Below, piece after piece: positions 49,604 to 58,504 of a stretch of 64,000 bases of DNA. The position numbers were made by a program, and so were the translations under genes. Source of the stretch: Nonomuraea pusilla (GTDB taxonomy: Bacteria > Actinomycetota > Actinomycetes > Streptosporangiales > Streptosporangiaceae); NCBI RefSeq assembly GCF_900109355.1, contig NZ_FOBF01000023.1, positions 62,001 through 126,000 on the forward strand, given 5' to 3'. Each line of letters begins with the position of its first letter. Position 1 is the first letter of the stretch. The notes below the pieces were generated by a model that worked only from the letters and a program-made list of their open reading frames with translations, searched no databases and was not told where the DNA came from.

Positions 49604-50797
49604 ATGAGCGGCAGGGTTCCGCTGCGCCCGCTCACGGTGGTCGAGGAGGGCGATGAGGTCCTGGTCGGCGACCCTGCCACCGGCACCTTCGTGGCCATGC
49701 CGGCCGTCGGCGGAGTGGTGATCTCGGCGTTGCTGCGGGGCGCGACCGAGGAGGAGGCCGCAGCCGAGGCCGAGTCGTTCGCCGGCGAGCCCGTGGACCT
49801 GCCGTCGTTCGTGGCGACCCTCGCCGAACTGGGCTTCGTCGACGATCAGCCGGAGCGGGAACGCCGGGCCGCGCGCACCGCGCCGATCCAGATGCGGCGC
49901 TGGATGGCGGGGGTGAGCCGGCGCCTGGCCCGCCCGTTCTTCGGGCGGGTGGCCTGGGCGTGCTACGCCGCCCTCGCCCTTCTCTGCCTGGCCGTCTTCG
50001 CCGCCTCGCCGTCGCTGTTCCCGAACCCGGCCCGGGACGCGTTCCTGCTCGACGACGTCGGGCTGAGCGCCCTGCTGCTCATGCCGTTCGTCCTGGTCTC
50101 GACCGCTCTGCATGAGTGCGGGCACTGGCTGGCAGCGCGCGCGATCGGCGTCAGGTCGCGTTTCGGGGTGGACCGGCGGATGATGCTGCTCGTCCTGGAG
50201 ACCGACCTCTCCCAGGTGTGGACGGTGCCGCGGCACCGCCGCTACGGGCCGCTGCTCGGCGGGATGGCGGTGGACGTGGTGGTGCTCAGCCTGCTGCTGG
50301 GCGCCCGTCTGCTGATCAGGCAAGGGGTGTGGTCGCCGGCTCCCGTGGTGGACGCGACGCTCGCGCTGTGGGTGTTCGTGAAGGTGGCGGGCCTGCTGTG
50401 GCAGTGCATGGTCTTCCTGCGCACCGACCTGTACGCGGTGCTGGTCAACGCGCTCGGCTGCCGCGACCTGTGGCGGGTCAAGACGCTGCTGCTGCGGCGG
50501 GCGTTCGGCAGGCTCACCCCCGCGCAGGCGGCGGAGCTGGACGCGGCCGCGCCCGCCGACGTACGGGCCGGGCGGTGGTTCCGGTGGTTGTGGCTGGCCG
50601 GATTCGCCGGGGTGCTGGCCTGGTTCGTCTTCTTCGTGGTGCCGGTCGCGGTCGCCGTGCTGGCGTGGACGGCCGACGGGCTCCTGCTCGGGCCGTTCAG
50701 GCCGCAGTTCTGGTACGCGCTGCTGTGCGCCGCCCTGCTGCTCGGCCCGTACGTCCTGGCCGTCTCCCTGGCCGTCCGGGAGTACGCGCGGCGGTAG
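49604..50797 (+). CDS. M50-type membrane metallopeptidase with PqqD-like domain, cassette 2
   Basis: A 397-residue protein: PqqD-like residues 1-85 (DPATGTFVAMPAVGGVVISA; LAELGFVDDQ), membrane segments from about 105, zinc motif HECGH near 169, and LLGGMAVDV near 222 for the third ligand. It shares VPRHRRYGPLLGGMAVD-type and LRTDLYAVL segments with the cassette 1 peptidase. ThiF stop and M50 start are 4 nt apart, so the two are co-translated. Role inferred as leader removal or membrane release of the modified peptide. Confidence 0.82.
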   Translation: MSGRVPLRPLTVVEEGDEVLVGDPATGTFVAMPAVGGVVISALLRGATEEEAAAEAESFAGEPVDLPSFVATLAELGFVDDQPERERRAARTAPIQMRRWMAGVSRRLARPFFGRVAWACYAALALLCLAVFAASPSLFPNPARDAFLLDDVGLSALLLMPFVLVSTALHECGHWLAARAIGVRSRFGVDRRMMLLVLETDLSQVWTVPRHRRYGPLLGGMAVDVVVLSLLLGARLLIRQGVWSPAPVVDATLALWVFVKVAGLLWQCMVFLRTDLYAVLVNALGCRDLWRVKTLLLRRAFGRLTPAQAAELDAAAPADVRAGRWFRWLWLAGFAGVLAWFVFFVVPVAVAVLAWTADGLLLGPFRPQFWYALLCAALLLGPYVLAVSLAVREYARR

Positions 50798-50816
50798 GCC
50801 ACGGGAGACGGTTCGA

Positions 50817-51506
50817 TCAGGCGAGGCCGGACCGTCGTTTCTGCGGATCCGGGGAGACGGGCCCCGCCTCCAGGTAGGCGAGGACGGCCATGACGCGGCG
50901 GTTGTGGTCGTCGGAGGGCGGGAGGCCGAGCTTGGCGAAGATGTTGTTGGTGTGCTTGCCGATCGCCTTGTCGGTGACGCCGAAGCGGGCTGCGATCGCC
51001 AGGTTGGACAGGCCCTCCGCCATCAGCGCGAGGACCTCGCGCTCCCTGGTGGTGAGCTCCGCCAGGGGTTCGTCCCTCGACCGGCGGGTCAGGAGCTGGG
51101 AGATCACCTCCGCGTCCATGGCGGTGCCGCCGTCGGCGACCCTGCGCACCGACTCGACGAACTCCGCCACGTCGCCGATGCGGTCCTTCAGGAGGTACCC
51201 GATGCCGCCCGACCGGTCGGAGAGGAGCTCGCGGGCGTAGAGCTGCTCGACGTACTGCGAGAGGATCAGCACCGGGAGCCCCGGCCGGCGCCGCCGGGCC
51301 TCCAGGGCGGTGCGCAGGCCCTCGTCGGTATAGGTGGGCGGGAGCCGCACGTCGATGACGGCCACGTCGGGGGTCTGCTCCATCAGGGCGGTCAGGAGCA
51401 TGGGGGCGTTGTCCACCGCTTCGACCACCTCGAAGCCGTGCGCCGACAGCAGCCGGATCAGGCCGTCGCGAAGCAGGGCGAGATCCTCGGCGATCACAAC
51501 GCGCAC
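50817..51506 (-). CDS. NarL/LuxR-type response regulator
   Basis: A 229-residue regulator. The receiver domain has VVIAEDLALLRDG at the N-terminus (acidic pocket) and the phospho-acceptor in DVAVIDVRLPP near residue 53; the output domain has LTTREREVLALMAEGLSNLA near 160. GTG at 51506 overlaps the kinase stop by 13 nt, so both are one operon. Its stop is 20 bp from the end of the convergent M50 gene. It probably controls the divergent ABC transporter operon. Confidence 0.9.
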   Translation of the reverse strand: MRVVIAEDLALLRDGLIRLLSAHGFEVVEAVDNAPMLLTALMEQTPDVAVIDVRLPPTYTDEGLRTALEARRRRPGLPVLILSQYVEQLYARELLSDRSGGIGYLLKDRIGDVAEFVESVRRVADGGTAMDAEVISQLLTRRSRDEPLAELTTREREVLALMAEGLSNLAIAARFGVTDKAIGKHTNNIFAKLGLPPSDDHNRRVMAVLAYLEAGPVSPDPQKRRSGLA

Positions 51507-52549
51507 GGCAGCTCCATGGTGAGAACGGTCGGGCCGCCCGGTGGGCTCTGCACGGTCAGCGTGCCGTCGAACGCGGACAGGCGTTCCGCGATGCCGCGCA
51601 GGCCGGTGCCCGCCGCCCGGTCCGCGCCGCCGCGCCCGTCGTCGCCGACGACCAGGCGGATGCCGTGGCCGGTGCTGCGCAACCGCACCCAGGCCCGGGT
51701 GGCCTGGCTGTGCTTGGTGACGTTCGACATGGCCTCGACGGCGGCGAAGTAGAGCGCGGACTCGACCGGCGGCTCGGGGCGGCCGGTCAGGACGAGGTCG
51801 GTGGTGACCGGGACGGGGCACAGCAGGGCGGCCGCCTCGATCGCGCCAGCGAGGCCGCGGTCGGCGAGCACGGGCGGGTGGATGCCGCGCACCAGGTCGC
51901 GCAGGTCGGCGAGGGCCTGACCGGCCGACTCCCACGCCTCCTCGATCAGCTTGCGGGCCTGCTCGGGGTCGTCGGCGCTCCTGGCCAGGCCGAGGTTCAT
52001 CCGCACCGCGATGAGCCTGGCCTGGGCTCCGTCGTGCAGGTCGCGCTCGATCCGGCGCAGCTCGGCCGCCCGCGCGTCGACGGCGGCGGCCCTGGAGGCG
52101 GTCAGCTCCCGCACCCGCTGGGCCAGCGAACCGCCGTCGCCGAGGAGCAGCTCGGCGAGCCGGGCCTCGGCGAGTCCCATGAGCGCGGCGATGGCCAGGG
52201 CGAGGGCCGAGAGGGTGAGCAGTGCCAGGCTGAGCGTCAAGGTCACGCTGGGGCTGTTCCTCATGGGCTGCAGGCGGAAGAGGACGCCCACGGTGTTCGT
52301 CACCACAACGAACACCGCCACCAGGAGGGCAGGGCCGACGACGGCGTTGATCGCCAGCCAGGCCGGCACGCGCGGGCCGGGCGCACGCGCGGGGACGGTC
52401 CGGCCCAGGGCCGCTCCCGCCCACGCTCGCTGCAGTGAGACGAGAGCGGCGCGGATGCCCGGCACCCAGGCGAGGAGCACGGCCACACCCAGGATCGCGT
52501 TCAGCGGCACCCCGGCTGCCGCGATCAACCCCCTTCTGACAGTGCTCAC
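51494..52549 (-). CDS. NarL-family sensor histidine kinase
   Basis: A 351-residue kinase with four membrane segments in the first 140 residues, the phospho-acceptor His in RIERDLHDGAQARL near 190 and the ATP-binding GHKL domain (VVGDDGRGG; GTGLRGIAERLSAF) at the end. GTG start at 52549. No extracellular domain, so it likely senses a membrane-associated signal, as do the antibiotic-responding kinases next to ABC transporters. It is divergent from the ABC gene at 52680. Confidence 0.9.
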   Translation of the reverse strand: MSTVRRGLIAAAGVPLNAILGVAVLLAWVPGIRAALVSLQRAWAGAALGRTVPARAPGPRVPAWLAINAVVGPALLVAVFVVVTNTVGVLFRLQPMRNSPSVTLTLSLALLTLSALALAIAALMGLAEARLAELLLGDGGSLAQRVRELTASRAAAVDARAAELRRIERDLHDGAQARLIAVRMNLGLARSADDPEQARKLIEEAWESAGQALADLRDLVRGIHPPVLADRGLAGAIEAAALLCPVPVTTDLVLTGRPEPPVESALYFAAVEAMSNVTKHSQATRAWVRLRSTGHGIRLVVGDDGRGGADRAAGTGLRGIAERLSAFDGTLTVQSPPGGPTVLTMELPCAL

Positions 52550-52679
52550 CCCACCAGTCTGCCCTGTGACCACCGGCCGCACGGTAGGCCCAGCCCTACC
52601 GTCGAGGGCGGGAAATCCCACCTCGCCCGGTGGGCGTGGGCGGATGGAGGAGGAGAGCGCACGCGGCGAGGCTGGACCC

Positions 52680-53573
52680 GTGATCGAAGTCAACGAGCTC
52701 ACGGTCAGGTACGGTGACGCCACCGCGGTGGACGAGCTCACCTTCGCTGCGAAACCCGGCCAGGTGACCGGTTTCCTCGGCCCCAACGGCGCCGGGAAGT
52801 CCACCACGATGCGAGCGATCCTCGGCCTTGAGGCCCCGCAGGCCGGCACCGCCCTGGTCGCCGGGCGGCCCTACGCCTCGCTCAAGCGCCCGCTGCTCAC
52901 GCTGGGGGCGCTGCTGGACGCGGGAGCCGTGCACGGTGGCCGCACCGCGCGGGCGCACGTGGCGTGCGTGGCTCGCAGCAACGGCATCGGCCTGGCCCGC
53001 GTGGACGAGGTGCTCGACCGGGTGGGGCTGACGTCCGCGGCCGGCAAGCGGATCGCGACGTTCTCCCTGGGCATGAGGCAGCGGCTCGGGATCGCGGTGG
53101 CGCTGCTGGGCGACCCGGAGGCGCTGATGTTCGACGAACCGGTCAACGGGCTGGACCCGGAGGGCGTGCGGTGGATCCGCGAGCTGATGCGCGCGCTGGC
53201 CGCGGAGGGCCGCGCGGTGCTCGTCTCCAGCCACCTGATGGCGGAGGTGGCCGTGACGGCCGACCACGTCGTGGTGGTCGGGAGCGGGCGCCTGATCGCC
53301 GACACGCCCATGGCGGCGCTCGCCGCGCGCTACCGGCGCGACGTGCTCGTCCGCGCCGCCGACCCGGCGGCGCTGGCGACGGTCCTGCAGGCCCACGGGG
53401 GCGTCGTGCGGGCGGAGGACGGGCTGGCGGTGACCGGGCTGGAGGCCAGGCGCATCGGCGAACTGGCCTTCGCCCACGGCATCGCGCTCTACGAGCTCAC
53501 ACCGCGCGAGGCCTCCCTGGAGGAGGCGTTCATGGAGCTGACCGACGGCAGCAGGGAGTACGTGGCACGATGA
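52680..53573 (+). CDS. ABC transporter ATP-binding protein
   Basis: A 297-residue ATPase with Walker A FLGPNGAGKSTT near residue 37, signature FSLGMRQRLGIA near 130, Walker B ALMFDEPVNGLDPEG near 150 and the switch His in VLVSSHLM. It is of the drug/peptide exporter DrrA-like group. GTG at 52680 was preferred; ATG at 52644 in frame is the alternative. Its stop overlaps the permease start (ATGA). Likely exports a peptide or confers self-resistance. Confidence 0.9.
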   Translation: MIEVNELTVRYGDATAVDELTFAAKPGQVTGFLGPNGAGKSTTMRAILGLEAPQAGTALVAGRPYASLKRPLLTLGALLDAGAVHGGRTARAHVACVARSNGIGLARVDEVLDRVGLTSAAGKRIATFSLGMRQRLGIAVALLGDPEALMFDEPVNGLDPEGVRWIRELMRALAAEGRAVLVSSHLMAEVAVTADHVVVVGSGRLIADTPMAALAARYRRDVLVRAADPAALATVLQAHGGVVRAEDGLAVTGLEARRIGELAFAHGIALYELTPREASLEEAFMELTDGSREYVAR

Positions 53574-55780
53574 AGGACGCGATCGCGGCGGAGTGGCTGA
53601 AGTTCAGAACGCTCCGCTCCAACCTCTACCTGCTGATCTCCGCGCTGCTCGCGGTGGGCCTCAGCGCGGGCGTGGCCTTCCTGGTCGCGCGCGGCTTCGA
53701 CGCCCAGCGGGGCGCGGACCTGCGGCGCTTCGACAGCTTGGGCGACGGGCTCGGCACCGGGCTCCCCTTCGCCTACCTCGTGGTGGGCGCCATGGGCGCG
53801 TTCTCCATCACCACCGAGTACGGCACCGGCCACATCAACACGAGCCTGACGGCCGTGCCTGCCCGTCACGCCTTCCTCCTCGCGAAGATGCCGGTGCTGG
53901 CGGCCGTGAGCCTGGTCGTGGGGCAGGTGCTGGTCTTCGGCATGCACTTCGCCACCATGGCGGTCCTGGGCGCCCGCGCCGACACCGTACTGCTGGACGG
54001 GCAGACCCTCGGCGCCTCCCTGTCCGAGCCGGGCGTCCTCGCCGGGTTGCTGATCACCGGCGCCTCGATGCCGCTGGTCGCGCTCATCGGGCTCGGACTC
54101 GGCACGGCGATCCGTTCCACGGCGGGCACGCTGGTCGCGCTGATTCTCGTGCTGCTGATCCTGCCCGCCGCCGCGCAGACCCTGCCGCGTCCGCTCGGGT
54201 CCCAGATCGGCGCGCACCTCATCGGGGCGCTGCCCGGCCAGATCGCGGCGGACGGCCTGCTCACCCCGCTCGCCGCGGGCGCGTTGCTGGCCGCCTACAC
54301 CGTCGCCGCCCTGGCCGCCGCGGCGGTCGCCATCGCGCTGCGCGGGCGCCGCCTGCGGCCGCTGCTCGCCGGTACGGCCGCCACGATCCTCCTGGTGGGC
54401 GTCACCCCGGCGGCGGCTGCCCCGACCCCCGACTCCGAGCTGACGTGGAAGCCCTGCGACAAGCTGCTCTGCAGCGAGATCCGCGTCCCCGTCGACTGGG
54501 CCGAGCCCCAGGGCCGCACGATCACGCTCCCCCTCGCGATGCTGCCCCACACCGGCAGGCGTCACCGCATCGGCGTGCTGTTCTCCATCCCCGGCGGGCC
54601 CGGCGGATCCGGGGTGGAGGACCTCGAACGGCGCGCGGGCAGCTTCGCCCAGATCCGCGACCGCTTCGACGTCGTCAGCCTCCTGCCGCGCAACGGCGTC
54701 GAGCTGGGCGCCCTCGACCAGAACTGCCTCACCACCGGCCCGTGGATCACCGTGCCGGACAGCGAGCGCGAGTGGGCCGCGCTGGCCCGCTCGAACCGCG
54801 CGGCCGCGGAGCGCTGTCGCGCCGCCGACCCCGAGCTGTTCGGTCACCTCGACTCCGTCTCCTTCGCGCGCGACATCGACGCGATCCGTTCCGCGATGGG
54901 CGAGCGGCAGTTCACCTTCATGGCCACCTCCTACGGCGGCGTTCCCGGGCTCGCCTACGCCAGGCTCTTCCCCAGCCGGGTACGGGCGATGTACCTGGAC
55001 GGGACCGTCAACCCGCTCCGGGACAAGAGCGAGGAGGATCGGGCGCGGTACGCCCTCATGGAGGCGCAGTTCGCCCGCTTCTCGCAGTGGTGCGCGAACG
55101 ACTCCGCCTGCGCGCTGCACGGACGCGACGTCGGCACGGTGTGGAACGGACTCCGCTCCGCGGCCGACCGCTCCCCCGTGCCGGCCGAGAAGGGGGTCGC
55201 CTACAGCGGCTTCGACATCGCCGTGGCCGCCATGCCCGACCTCGTCACGCCCGGCGCGGACAACGCCCGGTGGAAGGAACTGGCCCAGGCGATCAGGCGG
55301 GCCGAGAACGGGGACGCCACCGGCTTCTCCGACTACGTCAAGGCGGGGACGCTGGGCAGCTTGAAGACGCCCTCGTTCGTCGGGATGAACATGACCCACT
55401 GCCTCGACGGGATCCGCTATCGCGACTACGCGGAGTACCGCCGCCTGCGCGCGCTGGGCGAGCGGATCGCGCCGCACCTGTACGACAGCGAACTGTGGCA
55501 CCCGCTGGGCTGCGTGGGCTGGCCGGAACCGGCGCGCAAGCCCGCCGCCCCTCTCCCCGTGGACCAGTTGCCGCCGTTCGTCGGCGCGGGAACATGGACG
55601 GACTACGCGGACACCGCCGACCTCGCTCTCCGGGTGCCGGGGTCGGGCACGATCAGGTACGAGGGGCAGGGGCACGGGCTGTACCACACGGGCGACCCGT
55701 GCACGATCGCCTACGCCAACCGCTACTTCATCGACCTGCGCGTGCCGCCCCTGAACACCGTCTGCCGGCCGGAGAGCTGA
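53570..55780 (+). CDS. ABC-2 permease fused to secreted alpha/beta hydrolase
   Basis: A 736-residue single frame. Residues 1-265 are an ABC-2 permease with six membrane segments (AEWLKFRTLRSNLYLLISAL; ITTEYGTGHINTSLTAVP). Residues 270-295 (LRPLLAGTAATILLVGVTPA) look like a signal peptide. Residues 300-736 are a tripeptidyl-aminopeptidase-like hydrolase with IPGGPGGSG, nucleophile MATSYGG near 445, and GQGHGLY carrying the His. No start codon with ribosome site is seen at the junction. It may export and cleave a peptide at the membrane. Confidence 0.85.
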   Translation: MKDAIAAEWLKFRTLRSNLYLLISALLAVGLSAGVAFLVARGFDAQRGADLRRFDSLGDGLGTGLPFAYLVVGAMGAFSITTEYGTGHINTSLTAVPARHAFLLAKMPVLAAVSLVVGQVLVFGMHFATMAVLGARADTVLLDGQTLGASLSEPGVLAGLLITGASMPLVALIGLGLGTAIRSTAGTLVALILVLLILPAAAQTLPRPLGSQIGAHLIGALPGQIAADGLLTPLAAGALLAAYTVAALAAAAVAIALRGRRLRPLLAGTAATILLVGVTPAAAAPTPDSELTWKPCDKLLCSEIRVPVDWAEPQGRTITLPLAMLPHTGRRHRIGVLFSIPGGPGGSGVEDLERRAGSFAQIRDRFDVVSLLPRNGVELGALDQNCLTTGPWITVPDSEREWAALARSNRAAAERCRAADPELFGHLDSVSFARDIDAIRSAMGERQFTFMATSYGGVPGLAYARLFPSRVRAMYLDGTVNPLRDKSEEDRARYALMEAQFARFSQWCANDSACALHGRDVGTVWNGLRSAADRSPVPAEKGVAYSGFDIAVAAMPDLVTPGADNARWKELAQAIRRAENGDATGFSDYVKAGTLGSLKTPSFVGMNMTHCLDGIRYRDYAEYRRLRALGERIAPHLYDSELWHPLGCVGWPEPARKPAAPLPVDQLPPFVGAGTWTDYADTADLALRVPGSGTIRYEGQGHGLYHTGDPCTIAYANRYFIDLRVPPLNTVCRPES

Positions 55781-55821
55781 AACCATGGTCATCGCATGGC
55801 CCGCCACCGGGTGGCCGGGCA

Positions 55822-56355
55822 TCAAGCCAAGGTGTCCTTGACCACGATCTGGCCGTCTTCGACCAGGAACTGCTGGTTGGTGTTGTTCACGTCGCACTGC
55901 CACAGGTACACCTGGGTGCCGTTGCCGCGGTCGTTGGTGGCGTCCAGGCACAGCGGCGCGGGGGAGTCGAGGGTGGACTTGAGGATGATCAGGCCCCTCT
56001 TGACGACCCAGAGCTGGTTGGCGTTGCCGAGGCACTGCCACTGGTAGACCCGGGTGCCGTTGGTCCGGCCGTTGGAGGAGTCCAGACACATCATCTGGCT
56101 GTTGCCGACGGTGTCCTCCACCTTGATGAGGCCGTCCTCGACGACGAACCTCTGGTTGGTGTTGCCGCTGTCGCACTGCCACTGGTACATCAGGGTGCCG
56201 TTGCCGCGGTTGTTGCTGACGTCGACGCACATCTGGGGCCCGACCAGGGCCGTACGGCCGGCGGGGTCGTGAGCGGAGGCCAGCGCGGGCAGGGGCGTGA
56301 CCGCGCCCATGGCGGCGGAGATGACGGCGGCGCTCAGCAGACGGCGAGCGAGCAT
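55822..56355 (-). CDS. Secreted ricin-type beta-trefoil lectin
   Basis: A 177-residue protein with signal peptide MLARRLLSAAVISAAMGAVT, cleaved after ALASA. Three similar repeats follow, each with CxDxxNxRxNGTxxYxWQC and a Q-x-W type end (NQRF, NQLW, NQQF). This is one complete beta-trefoil with three sugar-binding sites. GGGAGG lies before the ATG. There is no fused enzyme, so it is a stand-alone carbohydrate-binding protein. Confidence 0.9.
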   Translation of the reverse strand: MLARRLLSAAVISAAMGAVTPLPALASAHDPAGRTALVGPQMCVDVSNNRGNGTLMYQWQCDSGNTNQRFVVEDGLIKVEDTVGNSQMMCLDSSNGRTNGTRVYQWQCLGNANQLWVVKRGLIILKSTLDSPAPLCLDATNDRGNGTQVYLWQCDVNNTNQQFLVEDGQIVVKDTLA

Positions 56356-56526
56356 GGGTGCCTCCCAGAAGAGTTGATCAAGACTCGAACACCATGCCAT
56401 GACGCGGAGTAGTTGATCAATGACGTCGCGTATGGATCTTCCTGTGTCGCGCGGGCGCCGGTCGGTCACCACCAGCCAAGAGGCTGGCGCCCCCGGGCCC
56501 CCTGTGTCACACTCGACCTGGAGGAC

Positions 56527-56558
56527 AGTTATAGAACTGTCGAATGAGTTATAGAACT
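56527..56558. promoter_or_regulatory. Two AGTTATAGAACT operators before trpB
   Basis: Identical 12-bp sites at 56527-56538 and 56547-56558 are 20 bp apart centre to centre, about two helical turns. Each has AGTT/AACT dyad arms. They lie just before the trpB ribosome site, where a repressor would block transcription. The GntR protein encoded third in this operon is the natural candidate. Confidence 0.7.
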
Positions 56559-56570
56559 CGGGGAGGCTTG

Positions 56571-57728
56571 ATGAAGGACCTGGCGGAGCGGGGGAGGTTC
56601 GGCGACTACGGCGGCCGCTACGTGCCGGAGTCGCTGGTGGCGGCGTGCGCGGAGGTGGAGGACGCCTTCAGGGAGGCGCGATCCGATCCGGGGTTCCGGG
56701 AGCGCCTTGGGACGTTGCTGGCCCTGCACGTGGGGCGGCCGACGCCGCTGACGCCCGCGCCGCGGCTGTCCGCGGAGCTCGGCGTCACCCTGCTGCTCAA
56801 GCGGGAGGACCTGACCCACACCGGCTCCCACAAGATCAATAACGTGCTGGGCCAGGCACTCCTGGCCACCAGGATGGGCCGGACACGCCTGATCGCCGAG
56901 ACCGGCGCCGGGATGCACGGCGTGGCCGTCGCGACCGGCGCCGCGCTGCTGGGGCTGCGGGCGACCGTGTTCATGGGGGAACGCGACGTCGAACGCCAGG
57001 CGCTGAACGTGTTCCGGATGCGCATGCTGGGCGCCGAGGTCGTACCGGTCGGCGTCGGCAGCCGCACCCTCAAGGACGCCACCAGCGAGGCGATGCGCCA
57101 CTGGGTGGGCGCCACCGGGGAGGCGTACTACTGCGTCGGCTCCGTCATCGGGCCCACCCCGTACCCGTGGATGGTGCGCGAGTTCCAGCGGGTGATCGGC
57201 GACGAGGCGCGCGGGCAGTGCGCCGAGGCGTTGGCGAGCGCCGTGCCCGACTACGTCGTGGCCTGCGTCGGCGGCGGCTCCAACGCGGCGGGGACGTTCG
57301 CCGGCTTCGTCGACACCGCCGCCCGGCTGGTCGGCGTCGAGGCAGAGGGCGGCGCCGGCGCGAGCAGAGGGCGGCTCGGCGTGCTGCACGGCTTCCGCTC
57401 GCTGTTCCTGCAGGACGAGCACGGGCAGATCAGCGAGGCCCACTCCATCGCCGCCGGCCTCGACTACCCGGGGGTCGGGCCCGAGCACGCGTACCTGCGC
57501 GACCTGGGCCGGGCCCGCTACGTCACGGTCTCCGACGAGGAGGTCGTGGCCGCGGCGGTGCGGCTGGCCCGTACCGAGGGGATCGTCCCCGCGCTGGAGT
57601 CGGCGCACGCGATCGCGTGGGTGATCCGCGCGGCCGGGGCCGGCGAGCTGCCGCCCGGCGCGACGGTTCTGATCACCCTGTCCGGCCGAGGCGACAAGGA
57701 CATGTCCACCCTGAAGGAGCTGGTATGA
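56571..57728 (+). CDS. trpB: Tryptophan synthase beta chain
   Basis: A 385-residue PLP enzyme that makes tryptophan from indole and serine. It has GDYGGRYVPE, the PLP lysine in HTGSHKINNVLGQ near residue 85, AETGAGMHG near 105 and the phosphate loop CVGGGSNAAGTF near 235, and ends in SGRGDKDM. ATG at 56571 follows GGGGAGG; the in-frame ATG at 56544 lies within the operator. Stop overlaps the trpA start. No trpC or trpD is near, so this may be a second, specialised trpBA set. Confidence 0.95.
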   Translation: MKDLAERGRFGDYGGRYVPESLVAACAEVEDAFREARSDPGFRERLGTLLALHVGRPTPLTPAPRLSAELGVTLLLKREDLTHTGSHKINNVLGQALLATRMGRTRLIAETGAGMHGVAVATGAALLGLRATVFMGERDVERQALNVFRMRMLGAEVVPVGVGSRTLKDATSEAMRHWVGATGEAYYCVGSVIGPTPYPWMVREFQRVIGDEARGQCAEALASAVPDYVVACVGGGSNAAGTFAGFVDTAARLVGVEAEGGAGASRGRLGVLHGFRSLFLQDEHGQISEAHSIAAGLDYPGVGPEHAYLRDLGRARYVTVSDEEVVAAAVRLARTEGIVPALESAHAIAWVIRAAGAGELPPGATVLITLSGRGDKDMSTLKELV

Positions 57729-58504
57729 GCCTCGAGAAGCGGCTGCGCGACCGCGGCAGGAAGCTGCTGATGCCGTACGTGACCGGCGGCATCACCGACG
57801 ACTGGACCGGCTACCTGCGGTCCTTCGCCGCCGCCGGCGCGGACGCGATCGAGCTCGGCCTGCCCTTCTCCGACCCCACGCTCGACGGCGCCACCATCCA
57901 GGAGGCGTCCGACGCGGCGCTGGCACGCGGCGCGACCGTCCACGGCATCCTCGCCGAGATCGAGGGCCTCGACCTGGACGTGCCGCTGGTCGCCAGCACC
58001 TACTACAACCTGGTGCTGCGCGACGGGACGTCGGCGTTCTGCGCGGCGCTGCGCCAGGCGGGGGTCGCCGGGCTCATCGTGCCCGACCTGCCTCTGGAGG
58101 AGGCCGGCGAGCTCGCCGACGCGGCCGCAGCCGCCGGCGTCGACCTGGTCCTGCTCGCCTCCCCGTCGACACCGCCACCGCGGCTGTACGAGATCGCGCG
58201 CCGCAGCCGCGGCTTCGTCTACGCCGTCTCCCGCATGGGCACCACCGGCGAACGGGCCGCGCTCGCCGAGTCGGCCGGGGCGCTGGCCGAGCGGATCAAG
58301 CAGGTCGGCGACCGTCCCGTCTTGCTAGGATTTGGCATTTCCACGCCGGAACAGGCCGTGGAAGCCGCACGCCGCGCAGACGGTGTCGTCGTCGGGGCCG
58401 CGATCATGCGCCGCATCCTCGACGGGGCAGGGCCGGACGACGTCGGCGCCTACGTCACGACGCTGCGGCGGGCCCTGGACCAGGAGAGTGACGAAAGACG
58501 ATGA
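57725..58504 (+). CDS. trpA: Tryptophan synthase alpha chain
   Basis: A 259-residue TIM-barrel lyase that frees indole from indole-3-glycerol phosphate. The catalytic Glu is in AIELGLPFSDPTLDG near residue 45 and the Asp in GLIVPDLPLEEA near 120; GFGISTPEQ and GVVVGAAIM form the phosphate site. It is coupled to trpB (ATGA) and to the GntR gene (ATGA), so all three form one operon. Confidence 0.95.
   Translation: MSLEKRLRDRGRKLLMPYVTGGITDDWTGYLRSFAAAGADAIELGLPFSDPTLDGATIQEASDAALARGATVHGILAEIEGLDLDVPLVASTYYNLVLRDGTSAFCAALRQAGVAGLIVPDLPLEEAGELADAAAAAGVDLVLLASPSTPPPRLYEIARRSRGFVYAVSRMGTTGERAALAESAGALAERIKQVGDRPVLLGFGISTPEQAVEAARRADGVVVGAAIMRRILDGAGPDDVGAYVTTLRRALDQESDERR

Noticed and set aside
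36663..50797. Daptide, lanthipeptide or azole (TOMM) gene cluster
   Set aside because: No P450, aminotransferase, LanM/LanKC, dehydratase or YcaO gene is present; only ThiF-like and M50 enzymes.
53489..56230. 913-residue minus-strand frame opposite the permease-hydrolase and lectin genes
   Set aside because: Antisense shadow with Arg/Gln/His-rich composition; the opposite strand has intact motifs and overlaps.
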